DNA of 64,000 nt, taken from positions 1 through 64,000 of the forward strand of contig NZ_JAGKJJ010000005.1 in the NCBI RefSeq assembly GCF_020329505.1, in the 5' to 3' direction. The notes under the pieces were generated by a model. It worked only from the letters and a program-made list of their open reading frames with translations. It did no database searches and was not told where the DNA came from. Both the position numbers and the translations under genes were made by a program. The stretch comes from Bradyrhizobium semiaridum (GTDB lineage Bacteria; Pseudomonadota; Alphaproteobacteria; Rhizobiales; Xanthobacteraceae). This document shows, piece after piece, positions 18,189 to 26,338 of the stretch (within the stretch, counting starts at the first letter, position 1; each line of letters starts with the position of its first letter).

Positions 18189-19883
18189 TCAGGAGGCTGC
18201 GCCCGCCCGCTTGTACGGCACGTAGCGTGGCGCCCACATCTTGGCGTAGATGCGGGCCTCGATCTGGTCGATCGGCACGTCGCCGACGAGGCCCTCCTTG
18301 TGCGCCTGCAGCGCCACCGCGAGCGCGACGGTCACCGCGACGTCGCGCAGCGCGCTGACCGGCGGCAACAGATTGTGCTTCGGATTGTTGCGGGCCGGCG
18401 AGACGCTGGCGAGCGCCTTGGCCGCGGCCATGAACATCCCGTCGCTGACGCGGCGGGCGCCAACCGCGAGGGCGCCGAGGCCGACACCGGGGAAGATGTA
18501 GGAGTTGTTGGTCTGGTCGATCTTGAAGCGGGCCCCGTCGCGCATGATCGGCGGGAACGGGCTGCCAACGCCGATCAGCGCCCGCCCTTCGGTCCAGGCC
18601 TCGATGTCGACCGGTGTCGCCTCCGCGCGCGAGGTCGGATTGGACAACGGAAAGATCACCGGCCGCTTGTTGCATTCGGCCATCGCGCGAACCACCGGCT
18701 CGGAGAACGCGCCGGCCTGGCCGGAGACGCCGATCAGCACGGTCGGGCGCGCGTTGCGCACGACGTCGAGCAGCCCGATCTTGTCGGGATGGGTGAGTTG
18801 CCAGCCGGCGACCGCCTGCTTGTTCTGCAGGAACGGCAGCTGAAACGGCGCCAGCCCGCTCATGCCGTCGAGCAGCAGCCCGTCGCGGTCGACCATGAAG
18901 AAGCGCGTCGCCGCCTCGCTTTCGGACAGGCCGGCGTCGCGCATCGCGGCGCGGATCAGGCCGGCGATGCCGCAGCCGGCCGAGCCGGCGCCAAGCACTG
19001 CGACGCGCTGCTCGGTGAGCGACACGCCGGTGACGTTGATCGCCGACAGCAAGGTGCCGGTCGCGACGGCGGCGGTACCCTGGACGTCGTCGTTGAAGGT
19101 GCAGAGCCGGTCGCGATAGCGCTCCAGCATGCGCGTCGCGTTGTTCTTGGCAAAGTCCTCCCACTGCAGCAGCACGCGCGGCCAGCGCTTCACCACTGCC
19201 GCGATGAAGGCCTCGATGAAGTCGTCATATTGCTGGCCGCGGACGCGCTCGTTGCGCCAGCCGATATAGAGCGGGTCGGCGAGGCAATCCGGATTGTCTG
19301 TGCCGACATCGAGCAGGATCGGCAGCGTCGTCGCCGGATGCAGCCCGCCGCAGCCGGTATAGAGCGAGAGCTTTCCGATCGGGATGCCCATGCCGCCGGC
19401 GCCCTGGTCGCCGAGGCCGAGGATGCGCTCGCCATCGGTGACGACGATCGCCTCGACCTTGTCGAAGCGCGGCTGCGCCAGGATGCGGTCGATCCGGTGC
19501 TGGTGCGGGATGCTGAGGAACAGCCCGCGCGGCTTGCGGAACAGCCGGCTGAACTGCTGGCAGCCGGCGCCGACGGTCGGCGTGTAGACGATCGGCAGCA
19601 GCTCCTCGAGGTTCTCGACCAGCAGCGCGTAGAACAGCGTCTCGTTGGTGTCCTGCAACTCGCGCAGGAAGGCGTAGCGCTCGAGGTCACTCTCGAAACC
19701 GCGCAGCGCCTGCAGGCGGCGCGACACCTGCTCGTCGAGCGTCGCGACGTTCGGCGGCAGCAGCCCGTGCAGGTCGAACGCCTCGCGCTCGGCCTCGGAG
19801 AACGCCGTCCCCTTGTTGAGCTGCGGATCGGCCAGCAACTCGTACCCGCTCAGCGCGGTTGTGGCGAAAGACGTCTCGGACAT
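18189..19883 (-). CDS. NAD-dependent malic enzyme (MaeA/SfcA type)
   Basis: A 564-residue enzyme, the usual length of the eukaryote-like/SfcA class that lacks the phosphotransacetylase domain. It oxidatively decarboxylates malate to pyruvate. Motifs include ELLPIVYTPTVGAGCQQFSR (catalytic Tyr), VVTDGERILGLGDQGAGGMG, LQWEDFAKNNA, FNDDVQGTAAVATG (metal-binding Asp residues) and the Rossmann AVLGAGSAGCGIAGL. In rhizobia NAD-malic enzyme supports growth on dicarboxylates during symbiosis. It appears monocistronic, ending at the convergent terminator. NAD versus NADP preference is inferred from the class. Confidence 0.93.
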   Translation of the reverse strand: MSETSFATTALSGYELLADPQLNKGTAFSEAEREAFDLHGLLPPNVATLDEQVSRRLQALRGFESDLERYAFLRELQDTNETLFYALLVENLEELLPIVYTPTVGAGCQQFSRLFRKPRGLFLSIPHQHRIDRILAQPRFDKVEAIVVTDGERILGLGDQGAGGMGIPIGKLSLYTGCGGLHPATTLPILLDVGTDNPDCLADPLYIGWRNERVRGQQYDDFIEAFIAAVVKRWPRVLLQWEDFAKNNATRMLERYRDRLCTFNDDVQGTAAVATGTLLSAINVTGVSLTEQRVAVLGAGSAGCGIAGLIRAAMRDAGLSESEAATRFFMVDRDGLLLDGMSGLAPFQLPFLQNKQAVAGWQLTHPDKIGLLDVVRNARPTVLIGVSGQAGAFSEPVVRAMAECNKRPVIFPLSNPTSRAEATPVDIEAWTEGRALIGVGSPFPPIMRDGARFKIDQTNNSYIFPGVGLGALAVGARRVSDGMFMAAAKALASVSPARNNPKHNLLPPVSALRDVAVTVALAVALQAHKEGLVGDVPIDQIEARIYAKMWAPRYVPYKRAGAAS

Positions 19884-20094
19884 GACAGAGTCCCCTCAAA
19901 GCAAGTACCGGCGCGGTGTTATACCAGCTCCGCGCAACGAATCGGAGACAACCTCACCTTCGGCATCAGGGCCAGCCAAAGATGCGTGATGTCCGCCCGC
20001 AAGGCATGATCAGCGCCGCTGCGAAGAGCGGAGCAGCCTGCCCCGGGCGATCGCGGCGCCGACCTTCCCATCGCCGGATCAGATTTGGGGGGTC

Positions 20095-20145
20095 TGTATC
20101 ATACTGCGATACAGATTCGTGCCTTTTGTATCACAGTATGATACA
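20095..20145. promoter_or_regulatory. Duplicated palindromic operator of the higBA module
   Basis: Two copies of one 19-base site in opposite orientation: TGTATCATACTGCGATACA at 20095-20113, and at 20127-20145 the inverse complement, differing at one base. Each site is itself a 6-7-6 palindrome (TGTATC/GATACA), and the outer 12 bases of the pair form a perfect inverted repeat. The right copy ends 10 bases before the first toxin start codon. This is the expected arrangement for HigA-type antitoxin autorepression, with two dimers bound side by side. The binding protein is inferred. Confidence 0.75.
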
Positions 20146-20173
20146 TAGAGCATCGTGATCAGGAGCTTCAAGG

Positions 20174-20434
20174 ATGCGAGGACCCAGGCAGCCTTCAAAG
20201 GCGAAGCTCAAAAGGGCTCTCCCGACGATCAAGGTCGCCCGCCGAAAGCTCCAGTATCTCCACGCGGCAGTGACGTTGCAGGACCTGCGATCTCCGCCCG
20301 GCAATCAATTGGAAGCTCTCAAGGGCGACCGCAAGGGCCAGCATTCGATCCGCGTGAACGAGCAGTTTCGCATCTGCTTCGTCTGGACCGCCGACGGTCC
20401 AGACGACGTGGAGCTCACCGACTATCATTCCTAG
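20174..20434 (+). CDS. higB: HigB/RelE-type toxin, N-terminus apparently frameshifted
   Basis: The 86-residue frame from ATG 20174 carries the HigB core: KVARRKLQYLHAAVTLQDL, SPPGNQLEALKGDRKGQHSI, VNEQFRICFVW and terminal VELTDYHS. The canonical HigB start is instead in another frame, from GTG 20155: MIRSFKDARTQAAFKGE, then SPDDQ. The two match family sequence on either side of about 20233, so a loss of two bases (or gain of one) there seems to have split the gene. AGGAG at 20161-20165 stands 8 nt before ATG 20174, so a shortened protein may still be made. The family cuts mRNA on the ribosome; activity here is doubtful. The antitoxin gene follows after 43 bases. Confidence 0.75.
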   Translation: MRGPRQPSKAKLKRALPTIKVARRKLQYLHAAVTLQDLRSPPGNQLEALKGDRKGQHSIRVNEQFRICFVWTADGPDDVELTDYHS

Positions 20435-20477
20435 CCACGCCGAGGGACCATTGCCCGGATCGCAGAAAGGATCGCAC

Positions 20478-20777
20478 ATGGCCAAGAAACTGCCTCCCAT
20501 GCACCCTGGCGAAGTGCTCCGGGAAGAATTCCTCGTTCCGCTGGCGCTGTCCGCCGGCGCGCTCGCCAAGGTTTGCGGCGTTCCGCGGACCAGGATCGAG
20601 CGGATCGCGAATGAGGAGACTGCCATCACGGCAGATACCGCGCTCCGCCTGGCCAAGGCGCTGAACACGTCTGCTCAGCTCTGGCTGAACTTGCAGACCG
20701 CCTATGACGTTCGCACCGCGGAAGCCTCGCTTGGAAACGAGCTCAGCAAGATCAAGCCTGTGGTGCAGGCGGCCTGA
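20478..20777 (+). CDS. higA: HigA-type antitoxin, XRE-family HTH regulator
   Basis: A 99-residue protein with the HigA consensus: PPMHPGEVLREEFLVPLALS, then a helix-turn-helix at about residues 28-60 (LAKVCGVPRTRIERIANEE) and the family's TADTALRLAKALNTSAQLWL and LQTAYDVRTAE. It neutralises HigB and represses the operon, probably through the duplicated operator at 20095-20145. AAGGA lies 7 nt upstream of the ATG. Unlike its toxin partner the frame is intact. The next gene is convergent, 30 bases away. Confidence 0.9.
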   Translation: MAKKLPPMHPGEVLREEFLVPLALSAGALAKVCGVPRTRIERIANEETAITADTALRLAKALNTSAQLWLNLQTAYDVRTAEASLGNELSKIKPVVQAA

Positions 20778-20807
20778 AACCGGACGGATTGACCATCCGG
20801 CGCATGC

Positions 20808-21737
20808 TCACCGCAGCGCCGACATCACAATCAGGCCGAGGATCAGCGCGGTGAGCGAGTATTTCAGCGTGTAGTACACGTTGCGGTTCCACTCCTTGAC
20901 CTTGCGGCTTAAGAGGTGGACCTCATAGAGCTTGCCGAACACCTTGTTGAGTGCGCCGACGTGTTCGCCGTCGACGTTCTGGGTCGCCGAGGCCTTGACG
21001 ATGTTGTGGCTGACCCAGCGGTTCATCCTGGTCATGAAGCCGTACTTCATCGGCCGCTCGACGTCGCAGAACAGGATGATGCGATTGACGTCGGTCTTGT
21101 TCTCGGCGCTGTGGATGAAGGTCTCGTCGAACATGAAGGCCTCGCCGTCGCGCCAGACGCATTCGACGCCGTCGACCAGGATCCGGCACTCGTTCGAATT
21201 CGGTGTCACCAGACCGAGGTGATAGCGCAGCGAGCCGGCAAACGGATCGCGGTGCGCGCCGAGCTTGCCGCCCGGCGGCAGCATCGCGAACATCGCGCCG
21301 TGCACGTACGGGATCGAGTTCAACAGCTCGACGGTCTTCGGGCACAGCGCGCGCGCCGACGGCAGAAAGTCGTCGTACCATTTCAGATAGAAGCGCTTCC
21401 AGCCGCTCTTGAAGAAGGAATAGAAGCCCCAGTCGTTGTTCTTCGCCGCGGCGCGGATGAAGCCCTCGTCGAACAGGCGGGTGGCCTCGTCGCGGATCGT
21501 CTCCCAATTGTCGGAGAGCTTCTTCAGTTCGGGAAACTGCTCGACCGGGATCACCGGCGTGTTTGCTACCGCCGAGCCCGCATACATCAGCACGTTGTAG
21601 GGCGCGAGGTAGGTGGAGTGATCGCCGAGCTGGCGGGCGAAGCGCAGACGCTGCTTGCCGCGGAAGTGGACGTAGAGCGTGGAAGCCACCAGCACGTAGA
21701 GAATCACGAGCTGCGGCGCAAAGAGCTGTCTCAACAT
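20808..21737 (-). CDS. Aspartyl/asparaginyl beta-hydroxylase family protein (LpxO-like)
   Basis: A 309-residue Fe(II)/2-oxoglutarate dioxygenase with an N-terminal membrane helix (APQLVILYVLVASTLYVHF) and a second hydrophobic helix at the C-terminus (SLTALILGLIVMSAL). The iron ligands are visible in LGAHRDPFAGSLRYHLGL (HxD) and FDETFIHSAENKTDVNR (distal His), with the 2-oxoglutarate-binding Arg shortly after. Membrane-anchored members include LpxO, which hydroxylates lipid A acyl chains at C2. The start at 21737 is chosen over 21815 because it places the membrane helix at the N-terminus. No strong ribosome-binding site was seen. The lipid A role is inferred. Confidence 0.85.
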   Translation of the reverse strand: MLRQLFAPQLVILYVLVASTLYVHFRGKQRLRFARQLGDHSTYLAPYNVLMYAGSAVANTPVIPVEQFPELKKLSDNWETIRDEATRLFDEGFIRAAAKNNDWGFYSFFKSGWKRFYLKWYDDFLPSARALCPKTVELLNSIPYVHGAMFAMLPPGGKLGAHRDPFAGSLRYHLGLVTPNSNECRILVDGVECVWRDGEAFMFDETFIHSAENKTDVNRIILFCDVERPMKYGFMTRMNRWVSHNIVKASATQNVDGEHVGALNKVFGKLYEVHLLSRKVKEWNRNVYYTLKYSLTALILGLIVMSALR

Positions 21738-22082
21738 GGTCCGTCTATGATCGCGTCCCCTCGACGCCCTCCAGGCGCCGTCCTGCACGAGCTTCCCAAA
21801 TAGGTGGCTCAGCATGGGCGGAGGAAGTGTCGTCCGCGAAAATTCCCCTTGTTCGTGTCTTGCTTGGCGCCGTCACAGGGCTCCGCACCGGACGCCGGAA
21901 GCCCCTGCCGAGGCGCCATCGAAAAATGCTTTGTAAGCGTCCGCTCACCGAATGGGAAGGCTTGCCCCATTCGATCAACGGTCTTGTGACAGGCCGGATT
22001 ATTAGCCATTGACAAATTGATTATACAATTACTAATCAAGCCATGAGCCGCCGCCCGAGAACGCGGACAATCAAGAGGAGGA
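21738..22082. promoter_or_regulatory. Divergent intergenic region with TTGACA box and inverted repeat
   Basis: Between the LpxO-like gene (leftward) and the binding-protein gene (rightward). From 22000 the base composition turns A+T-rich, unlike the rest. TTGACA at 22009-22014 is a good -35 candidate, with TACTAA at 22030-22035 a weak -10. Overlapping them is a perfect 7-bp inverted repeat TTGATTA (22017-22023) / TAATCAA (22033-22039) with a 9-base spacer, a plausible operator. GAGGAGG at 22075-22081 is the ribosome-binding site for the downstream gene. The left 240 bases show nothing further. Confidence 0.55.
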
Positions 22083-23285
22083 ATGATGAGACACGTTGTG
22101 GCAGCCGCCCTACTCGCGGCCATAGCATCGGCCGCACATGCGCAGGTGTCCGATGACGTCGTGCGTATCGGCGTGCTGACCGACCTGTCGAGCTGGGGCC
22201 GCGACAATTCCGGCCCGGGTTCGGTCGAGGCGGCCAGGATGGCGGTCGAGGAATTCGGCCCGACCGTGCTCGGCAAGCCGATCGAGATCGTCTCCGCCGA
22301 CCATCAGATGAAGACCGACGTCGGCGTGCAGATCGTGCGCGGCTGGTTCGACAACAGCAAGGTCGACGCGGTAGTCGATATCCCGAACTCCGGCATCGCG
22401 ATCGCCGTGCACAACATGGTGCGCGAGCGCAACAAGATCGCCCTCCTCTCCGGCCCCGGTGCGAGCTCGCTGACGGACGAGCTATGCAGCCCCAACACGG
22501 TGCATTTCGCCTACGACACCTACGCGCTGTCGAAGGTGACGGCATCCGCGGTGATCCAGCAAGGCGGCAAATCCTGGTTTTTCGTCACCGCGGATTATGC
22601 TTTCGGCCAGCAGCTCGAGAAGGACGCCACGCGCTTCATCAACGAGATGGGCGGCAAGGTGCTCGGCGGCGTCCGCCATCCGACCAACACCGCCGACTTC
22701 TCCTCCTTCGCGCTGCAGGCGCAGAGCTCGAAGGCCGACGTGGTGGCGTTCGCCAATGCCGGCCAGGACACCGACAACGCGATCAAGCAGTCCGGCGAAT
22801 TCGGCCTCGTGCAGGGCGGCCAGAAGCTGGTCGGCCTGTTGATGTTCGACACTGACGTGCACGCCATCGGCCTCAACGCCGCGCAGGGCACTTACATGAC
22901 GACGGCATCCTACTGGAACATGGACGACAAGACGCGCGCCTGGTCGAAAAAATTCTTCGCCCGCGCCAATGTGATGCCGACCATGATCCACACCGGCGTC
23001 TACGGCTCGGTGCTGCATTATCTCAAGGCGATCAAGGCGGCCGGCAGCGACGATCCGAAAGCGGTGATGGCCAAGATGCGCGAGCTGCCGATCGAGGACA
23101 CTTTTGTGCACGGCGGCAAATTGCGCGAGGATGGCCGCGTCATCCGCGACATGTATCTTGCCAGGGTGAAGAAGCCGTCGGAATCCAAGGAGCCGTGGGA
23201 CTATCTCGATATCGTCAAGACCGTGAAGGGCGAGGACGCCTTCCGTCCGGTCTCCGAGTCGAAATGCCCGCTGCTGAAGCACTAG
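22083..23285 (+). CDS. Liv-type ABC transporter substrate-binding protein (orphan)
   Basis: A 400-residue periplasmic protein of the peripla_BP_6/LivK family. A signal peptide (MRHVVAAALLAAIASAAHAQ) is followed by VRIGVLTDLSSWGRDNSGPG, the ligand-site start of the family, and EIVSADHQMKTDVG. The two-lobed domain fills the rest. GAGGAGG lies very close to the first ATG (22083), so the second ATG at 22086 may be the true start. No permease or ATPase gene adjoins it; instead a flavoprotein gene follows after 10 bases, so it may borrow another Liv transporter or bind the flavoprotein's substrate. The ligand is unknown. Confidence 0.88.
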   Translation: MMRHVVAAALLAAIASAAHAQVSDDVVRIGVLTDLSSWGRDNSGPGSVEAARMAVEEFGPTVLGKPIEIVSADHQMKTDVGVQIVRGWFDNSKVDAVVDIPNSGIAIAVHNMVRERNKIALLSGPGASSLTDELCSPNTVHFAYDTYALSKVTASAVIQQGGKSWFFVTADYAFGQQLEKDATRFINEMGGKVLGGVRHPTNTADFSSFALQAQSSKADVVAFANAGQDTDNAIKQSGEFGLVQGGQKLVGLLMFDTDVHAIGLNAAQGTYMTTASYWNMDDKTRAWSKKFFARANVMPTMIHTGVYGSVLHYLKAIKAAGSDDPKAVMAKMRELPIEDTFVHGGKLREDGRVIRDMYLARVKKPSESKEPWDYLDIVKTVKGEDAFRPVSESKCPLLKH

Positions 23286-23295
23286 GATCGACCGC

Positions 23296-25002
23296 GTGGC
23301 CAGCGAGGAAACTCAGGAAATCTATCAATGCGACGCGCTGGTCGTCGGCTCCGGCTGTGCCGGGCTGTCGGCGGCCGTCACCGCCGGCCATCATGGCCTG
23401 AAGGTGCTGGTAGTCGAGAAGGAGGCGAAATTCGGCGGCACCACTGCCCGCTCCGGCGGCTGGCTGTGGATTCCCGGCACCTCGCTGGCGAAGGCGTGGG
23501 GCATCGAGGAGAGCCCCGATCAGGCCAAGACCTATCTGCGCCATGAGGCCGGCAACAGCTTCGATGCCGCGCGGGTCGATGCGTTCCTGACCGAGGGGCC
23601 GAAGGCGGTCGACTTCTTCACGACGAAGACTGCGGTGCGCTTCGACATGCCGCTGACCTTCCCGGACTATCACGCCGAGGCGCCCGGCGGCGCGCAGGGC
23701 GGCCGCTCGATGGTGACGCGGCCGTTCGACGGCCACGAGCTGGGTGAGGCCATCAAGGATCTCGGCAGCCCGCTGCCCGAGCTCACCGTGTTCGGCATGA
23801 TGCTCGGCTCCGGCAAGGAGATCATCCATTTCATGCGGGCGACAAAGTCGCTGCCATCGGCGATCTACGTCGCCAAGCGGCTGTCGCGGCACGCCATGGA
23901 CGTGGCGCGCAACGGCCGCGGCATGACGCTGACCAACGGCAATGCATTGGCCGGCCGGCTGGCGAAATCCGCCTTCGACCTCAAGATCCCGCTCTGGCTG
24001 TCCTCGCCGGTGCGCGAGTTGATCGTCGACAACGGCGCGGTGCGCGGCGCGGTGGTCGTACGCGAGGGCCGCACCATCCGCGTGATCGCGAAGCGCGGCG
24101 TCGTGCTCGCCTGCGGCGGCTTTCCGCACGACGTCGCACGACGACAAAAGATGTTCCCGCACGCGCCGACCGGCAAGGAGCATTACTCGCCGGGACCGGT
24201 CGGCAACACCGGCGACGGCTTGCGGCTTGCAGAATCCGCCGGCGGCCGCGTCGAGGATTCGCTGCCGAACGCGGCGGCCTGGGTGCCGGTCTCGGTGACG
24301 ACGCGTAAGGACGGCTCGAAGGGCGTGATGCCGCACTTCATCGACCGCGCCAAGCCCGGCGTGATCGCGGTGATGGCTGACGGCAAGCGCTTTGCCAATG
24401 AGGGCAATTCCTACCACGACTTCGTCCAGGCGATGGTCAAGGCGGCGAAGCCTGGCGAGGAGATCGCAGCGTATCTCGTCTGCGATCACCGGACGCTGCG
24501 CAATTACGGCCTCGGCTGCGTGCCACCACGCCCGATGCCGCTCGGCCATCATCTGAAGACCGGCTATCTGAAGCGCGGCACGACGCTCGCGGACCTCGCC
24601 GCGCAGACCGGCATCGATGCGAACGCGTTCGAAGCCACCGTCGCCGAGTTCAACGCGTCGGCGGCCGAGGGCCGCGACCCCGCCTTCGGCAAGGGCTCGC
24701 GCGCGTACAACCGCTACCAGGGCGATGCGCTGCACGGGCCCAACCCCTGCGTCGCGCCGATCCAGCACGGGCCGTTCTACGCCATCAAGATGGTGATCGG
24801 CGACCTCGGCACCTATGCCGGCATCCGGACCGACGCCAACGCCCGCGCGCTCGATGCCGACGGCCGGCCGATCCAGGGCCTCTACGCCGCCGGCAACGAC
24901 ATGGCGAGCATCATGGGCGGCAACTATCCCGGCGCCGGCATCACGCTCGGACCGGCACTGACCTTCGGCTACATCGCGGGCAAGCACATCGCGGGGGTGT
25001 GA
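23296..25002 (+). CDS. FAD-dependent oxidoreductase, fumarate reductase/3-ketosteroid dehydrogenase-like
   Basis: A 568-residue flavoprotein with GTG start and AGGA 10 bases before it. The N-terminal ADP-binding fold reads ALVVGSGCAGLSAAVTA, with VVEKEAKFGGTTARSGGWLW behind it. The C-terminus has GLYAAGNDMASIMGGNYPGA and GITLGPALTFGYIAGKHIAG, the FAD-closing segment of the FAD_binding_2 family. This family includes ketosteroid dehydrogenases and soluble fumarate or urocanate reductases that act on activated double bonds. It lacks an added cytochrome or FMN domain. It forms an apparent operon with the upstream binding protein, and an IclR regulator lies 262 bases downstream. The substrate is not recognisable. 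Confidence 0.88.
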   Translation: MASEETQEIYQCDALVVGSGCAGLSAAVTAGHHGLKVLVVEKEAKFGGTTARSGGWLWIPGTSLAKAWGIEESPDQAKTYLRHEAGNSFDAARVDAFLTEGPKAVDFFTTKTAVRFDMPLTFPDYHAEAPGGAQGGRSMVTRPFDGHELGEAIKDLGSPLPELTVFGMMLGSGKEIIHFMRATKSLPSAIYVAKRLSRHAMDVARNGRGMTLTNGNALAGRLAKSAFDLKIPLWLSSPVRELIVDNGAVRGAVVVREGRTIRVIAKRGVVLACGGFPHDVARRQKMFPHAPTGKEHYSPGPVGNTGDGLRLAESAGGRVEDSLPNAAAWVPVSVTTRKDGSKGVMPHFIDRAKPGVIAVMADGKRFANEGNSYHDFVQAMVKAAKPGEEIAAYLVCDHRTLRNYGLGCVPPRPMPLGHHLKTGYLKRGTTLADLAAQTGIDANAFEATVAEFNASAAEGRDPAFGKGSRAYNRYQGDALHGPNPCVAPIQHGPFYAIKMVIGDLGTYAGIRTDANARALDADGRPIQGLYAAGNDMASIMGGNYPGAGITLGPALTFGYIAGKHIAGV

Positions 25003-25067
25003 TAGGAGAGCGGATCAAGCCCCGGCATTCCCAGAGAATGTGATTCACGAGCGACACCAAACTCAAT

Positions 25068-25176
25068 GTCGTCCTGGCGAACGCCAGGACCCATTACCCC
25101 AGCCGCTTGTCCTTGAGCAACGCTGGGACCTCGATCGAATTCGGTGGTTATGGGTCCTGGCCTTCGCCAGGACGAC
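25068..25176. repeat. Palindromic repeat family D
   Basis: Two inverted copies of a palindrome face each other: GTCGTCCTGGCGAACGCCAG followed by GACCCAT at the left, and ATGGGTCC then TGGCCTTCGCCAGGACGAC at the right, about 55 bases apart. Each arm is itself a hairpin (GTCCTGGC/GCCAGGAC). The element lies between the flavoprotein and IclR genes and could form a transcription-attenuating structure. The layout is that of a dispersed REP-like pair. Confidence 0.75.
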
Positions 25177-25264
25177 GGCGCGGGGTGACCTCCCGCGCGT
25201 CGACGTCTCGCGGTCGATGCGGCTTCCGTGCTAAGTGCGAGAACGCGGACAGCAACAGGGCGAC

Positions 25265-26059
25265 ATGACGAAAGAAAGCCGCGGCATACAATCGATCGAG
25301 GTCGGCGGGGAGTTGCTCCGCGCGCTCGCCCGCAGCGGCGAGCCGATGATGCTGCGCGACCTGGCGCGCGAGGCCGGCATGCCGCCGGCCAAGGCGCATC
25401 CCTATCTGGTAAGCTTTTCCCGCATCGGCCTGATCGAGCAGGACGAGACGACAGGCCGCTACGAGATCGGCGCGCTGGCGCTCGAGCTCGGGCTGATCAG
25501 CCTGCGCCGGCTCTCCGCGGTGCGGATCGCGACGCCGCGGATCGCAGCGCTGGCCGACAGCATCAATCACGCGGTGTCGCTGTCGGTCTGGGGCACCCAC
25601 GGCCCGACCGTGGTGCGGCTCGAGGAGCCGAGCCATCCGGTGCATATCGCGATGCGCGTCGGATCGGTGGTGGCCCTGCTGGAGACCGCGACCGGCCGCG
25701 CCTTCGCCGCCTTCATGCCGCCGAATGCGGTCAAGACGGCGCTGGAGAGCGGCCTCGACCGGCTCGGCGTCGGCTACAATCCGAAGCGCGCGCCGGCGAG
25801 CGCCAAGACCGCGGAGATACTCGCCGAGGTGCGCAGCCGCGGACTGGCGCGCGCGATCGGCGATCCCCTGCCCGGCGTCAACGCTTTCGCCGCGCCGGTG
25901 TTCGATCACGCCGGCCACGTCGCGCTGGTCATCACCGCGATGGGACCCGAAGGCACCTTCGACGTCGATTGGGAGAGCGCGATCGCGGCAGCGCTGCGCA
26001 GCTGCGGGAGCGAGATCTCGCGGCAGCTCGGGCACGGCACGGTGCAGGCGCCTGAGTGA
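25265..26059 (+). CDS. IclR-family transcriptional regulator
   Basis: A 264-residue DNA-binding regulator. Residues about 8-70 form the winged HTH (IQSIEVGGELLRALARSGEP, LRDLAREAGMPPAKAHPYLV), and about 85-255 the GAF-like effector domain ending GDPLPGVNAFAAPVFDHAGH and LVITAMGP, which is the IclR C-terminal pattern. ATG at 25265 with CAGGG upstream is preferred over a GTG at 25235 that lacks a ribosome-binding site. It probably controls the binding-protein/flavoprotein pair upstream, perhaps through the inverted repeat at 22017-22039. That link is inference. Confidence 0.9.
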   Translation: MTKESRGIQSIEVGGELLRALARSGEPMMLRDLAREAGMPPAKAHPYLVSFSRIGLIEQDETTGRYEIGALALELGLISLRRLSAVRIATPRIAALADSINHAVSLSVWGTHGPTVVRLEEPSHPVHIAMRVGSVVALLETATGRAFAAFMPPNAVKTALESGLDRLGVGYNPKRAPASAKTAEILAEVRSRGLARAIGDPLPGVNAFAAPVFDHAGHVALVITAMGPEGTFDVDWESAIAAALRSCGSEISRQLGHGTVQAPE

Positions 26060-26080
26060 TACGGATGAAGGTGACGGTTC

Positions 26081-26226
26081 CGTAGCCCGAATGCAGCGAA
26101 GCGAAATCCGGGGCCGCCCTCACCTGTCGCGGCGCCGGTCCGGGATTGCGCTGCGCTCCGTCCGGGCTACGCAATGTTTGAGCGGCACGATGGATTGCTT
26201 CGTCGCTTCGCTCCTCGCAATGACGG
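26081..26226. repeat. Dispersed repeats, families C and B, side by side
   Basis: Family C at 26081-26170 has arms CGTAGCCCGAATGCAGCGAA and the inverted CTGCGCTCCGTCCGGGCTAC. Family B at 26191-26226 is a single arm, TGGATTGCTTCGTCGCTTCG then CTCCTCGCAATGACGG. Both families occur together again at 41181-41350, in the opposite order and with family B complete there. They fill the gap between the convergent IclR and ahcY genes. Confidence 0.75.
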
Positions 26227-26283
26227 CCGAGCTTCCGGTATACGAAACCATTCGACGCGTGGGAATGAATGGAATCACCCAGC

Positions 26284-26312
26284 AAAAAGCCCCGGGCGAT
26301 GCCGGGGCCTTT
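26284..26312 (-). terminator. Intrinsic terminator of ahcY (probably bidirectional)
   Basis: Stem GCCCCGG (26289-26295) and CCGGGGC (26302-26308) with a 6-base loop. Read leftward, the stem is followed by five T residues, fitting termination of ahcY whose stop lies 27 bases upstream. The plus strand has only TTT after the stem, so action on IclR transcripts would be weaker. Confidence 0.8.
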
Positions 26313-26338
26313 CACTGAACTCGTCGCACCGCGAGGGA

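Noticed and set aside
18060..20009. Long plus-strand frame over the malic enzyme gene
   Set aside because: Low-complexity antisense composition; the minus-strand frame carries the entire malic enzyme motif series.
20155..20664. A 169-codon protein in the frame starting at GTG 20155
   Set aside because: Only its first 26 residues resemble HigB; beyond about 20233 the composition is out-of-frame and it overlaps the higA gene.
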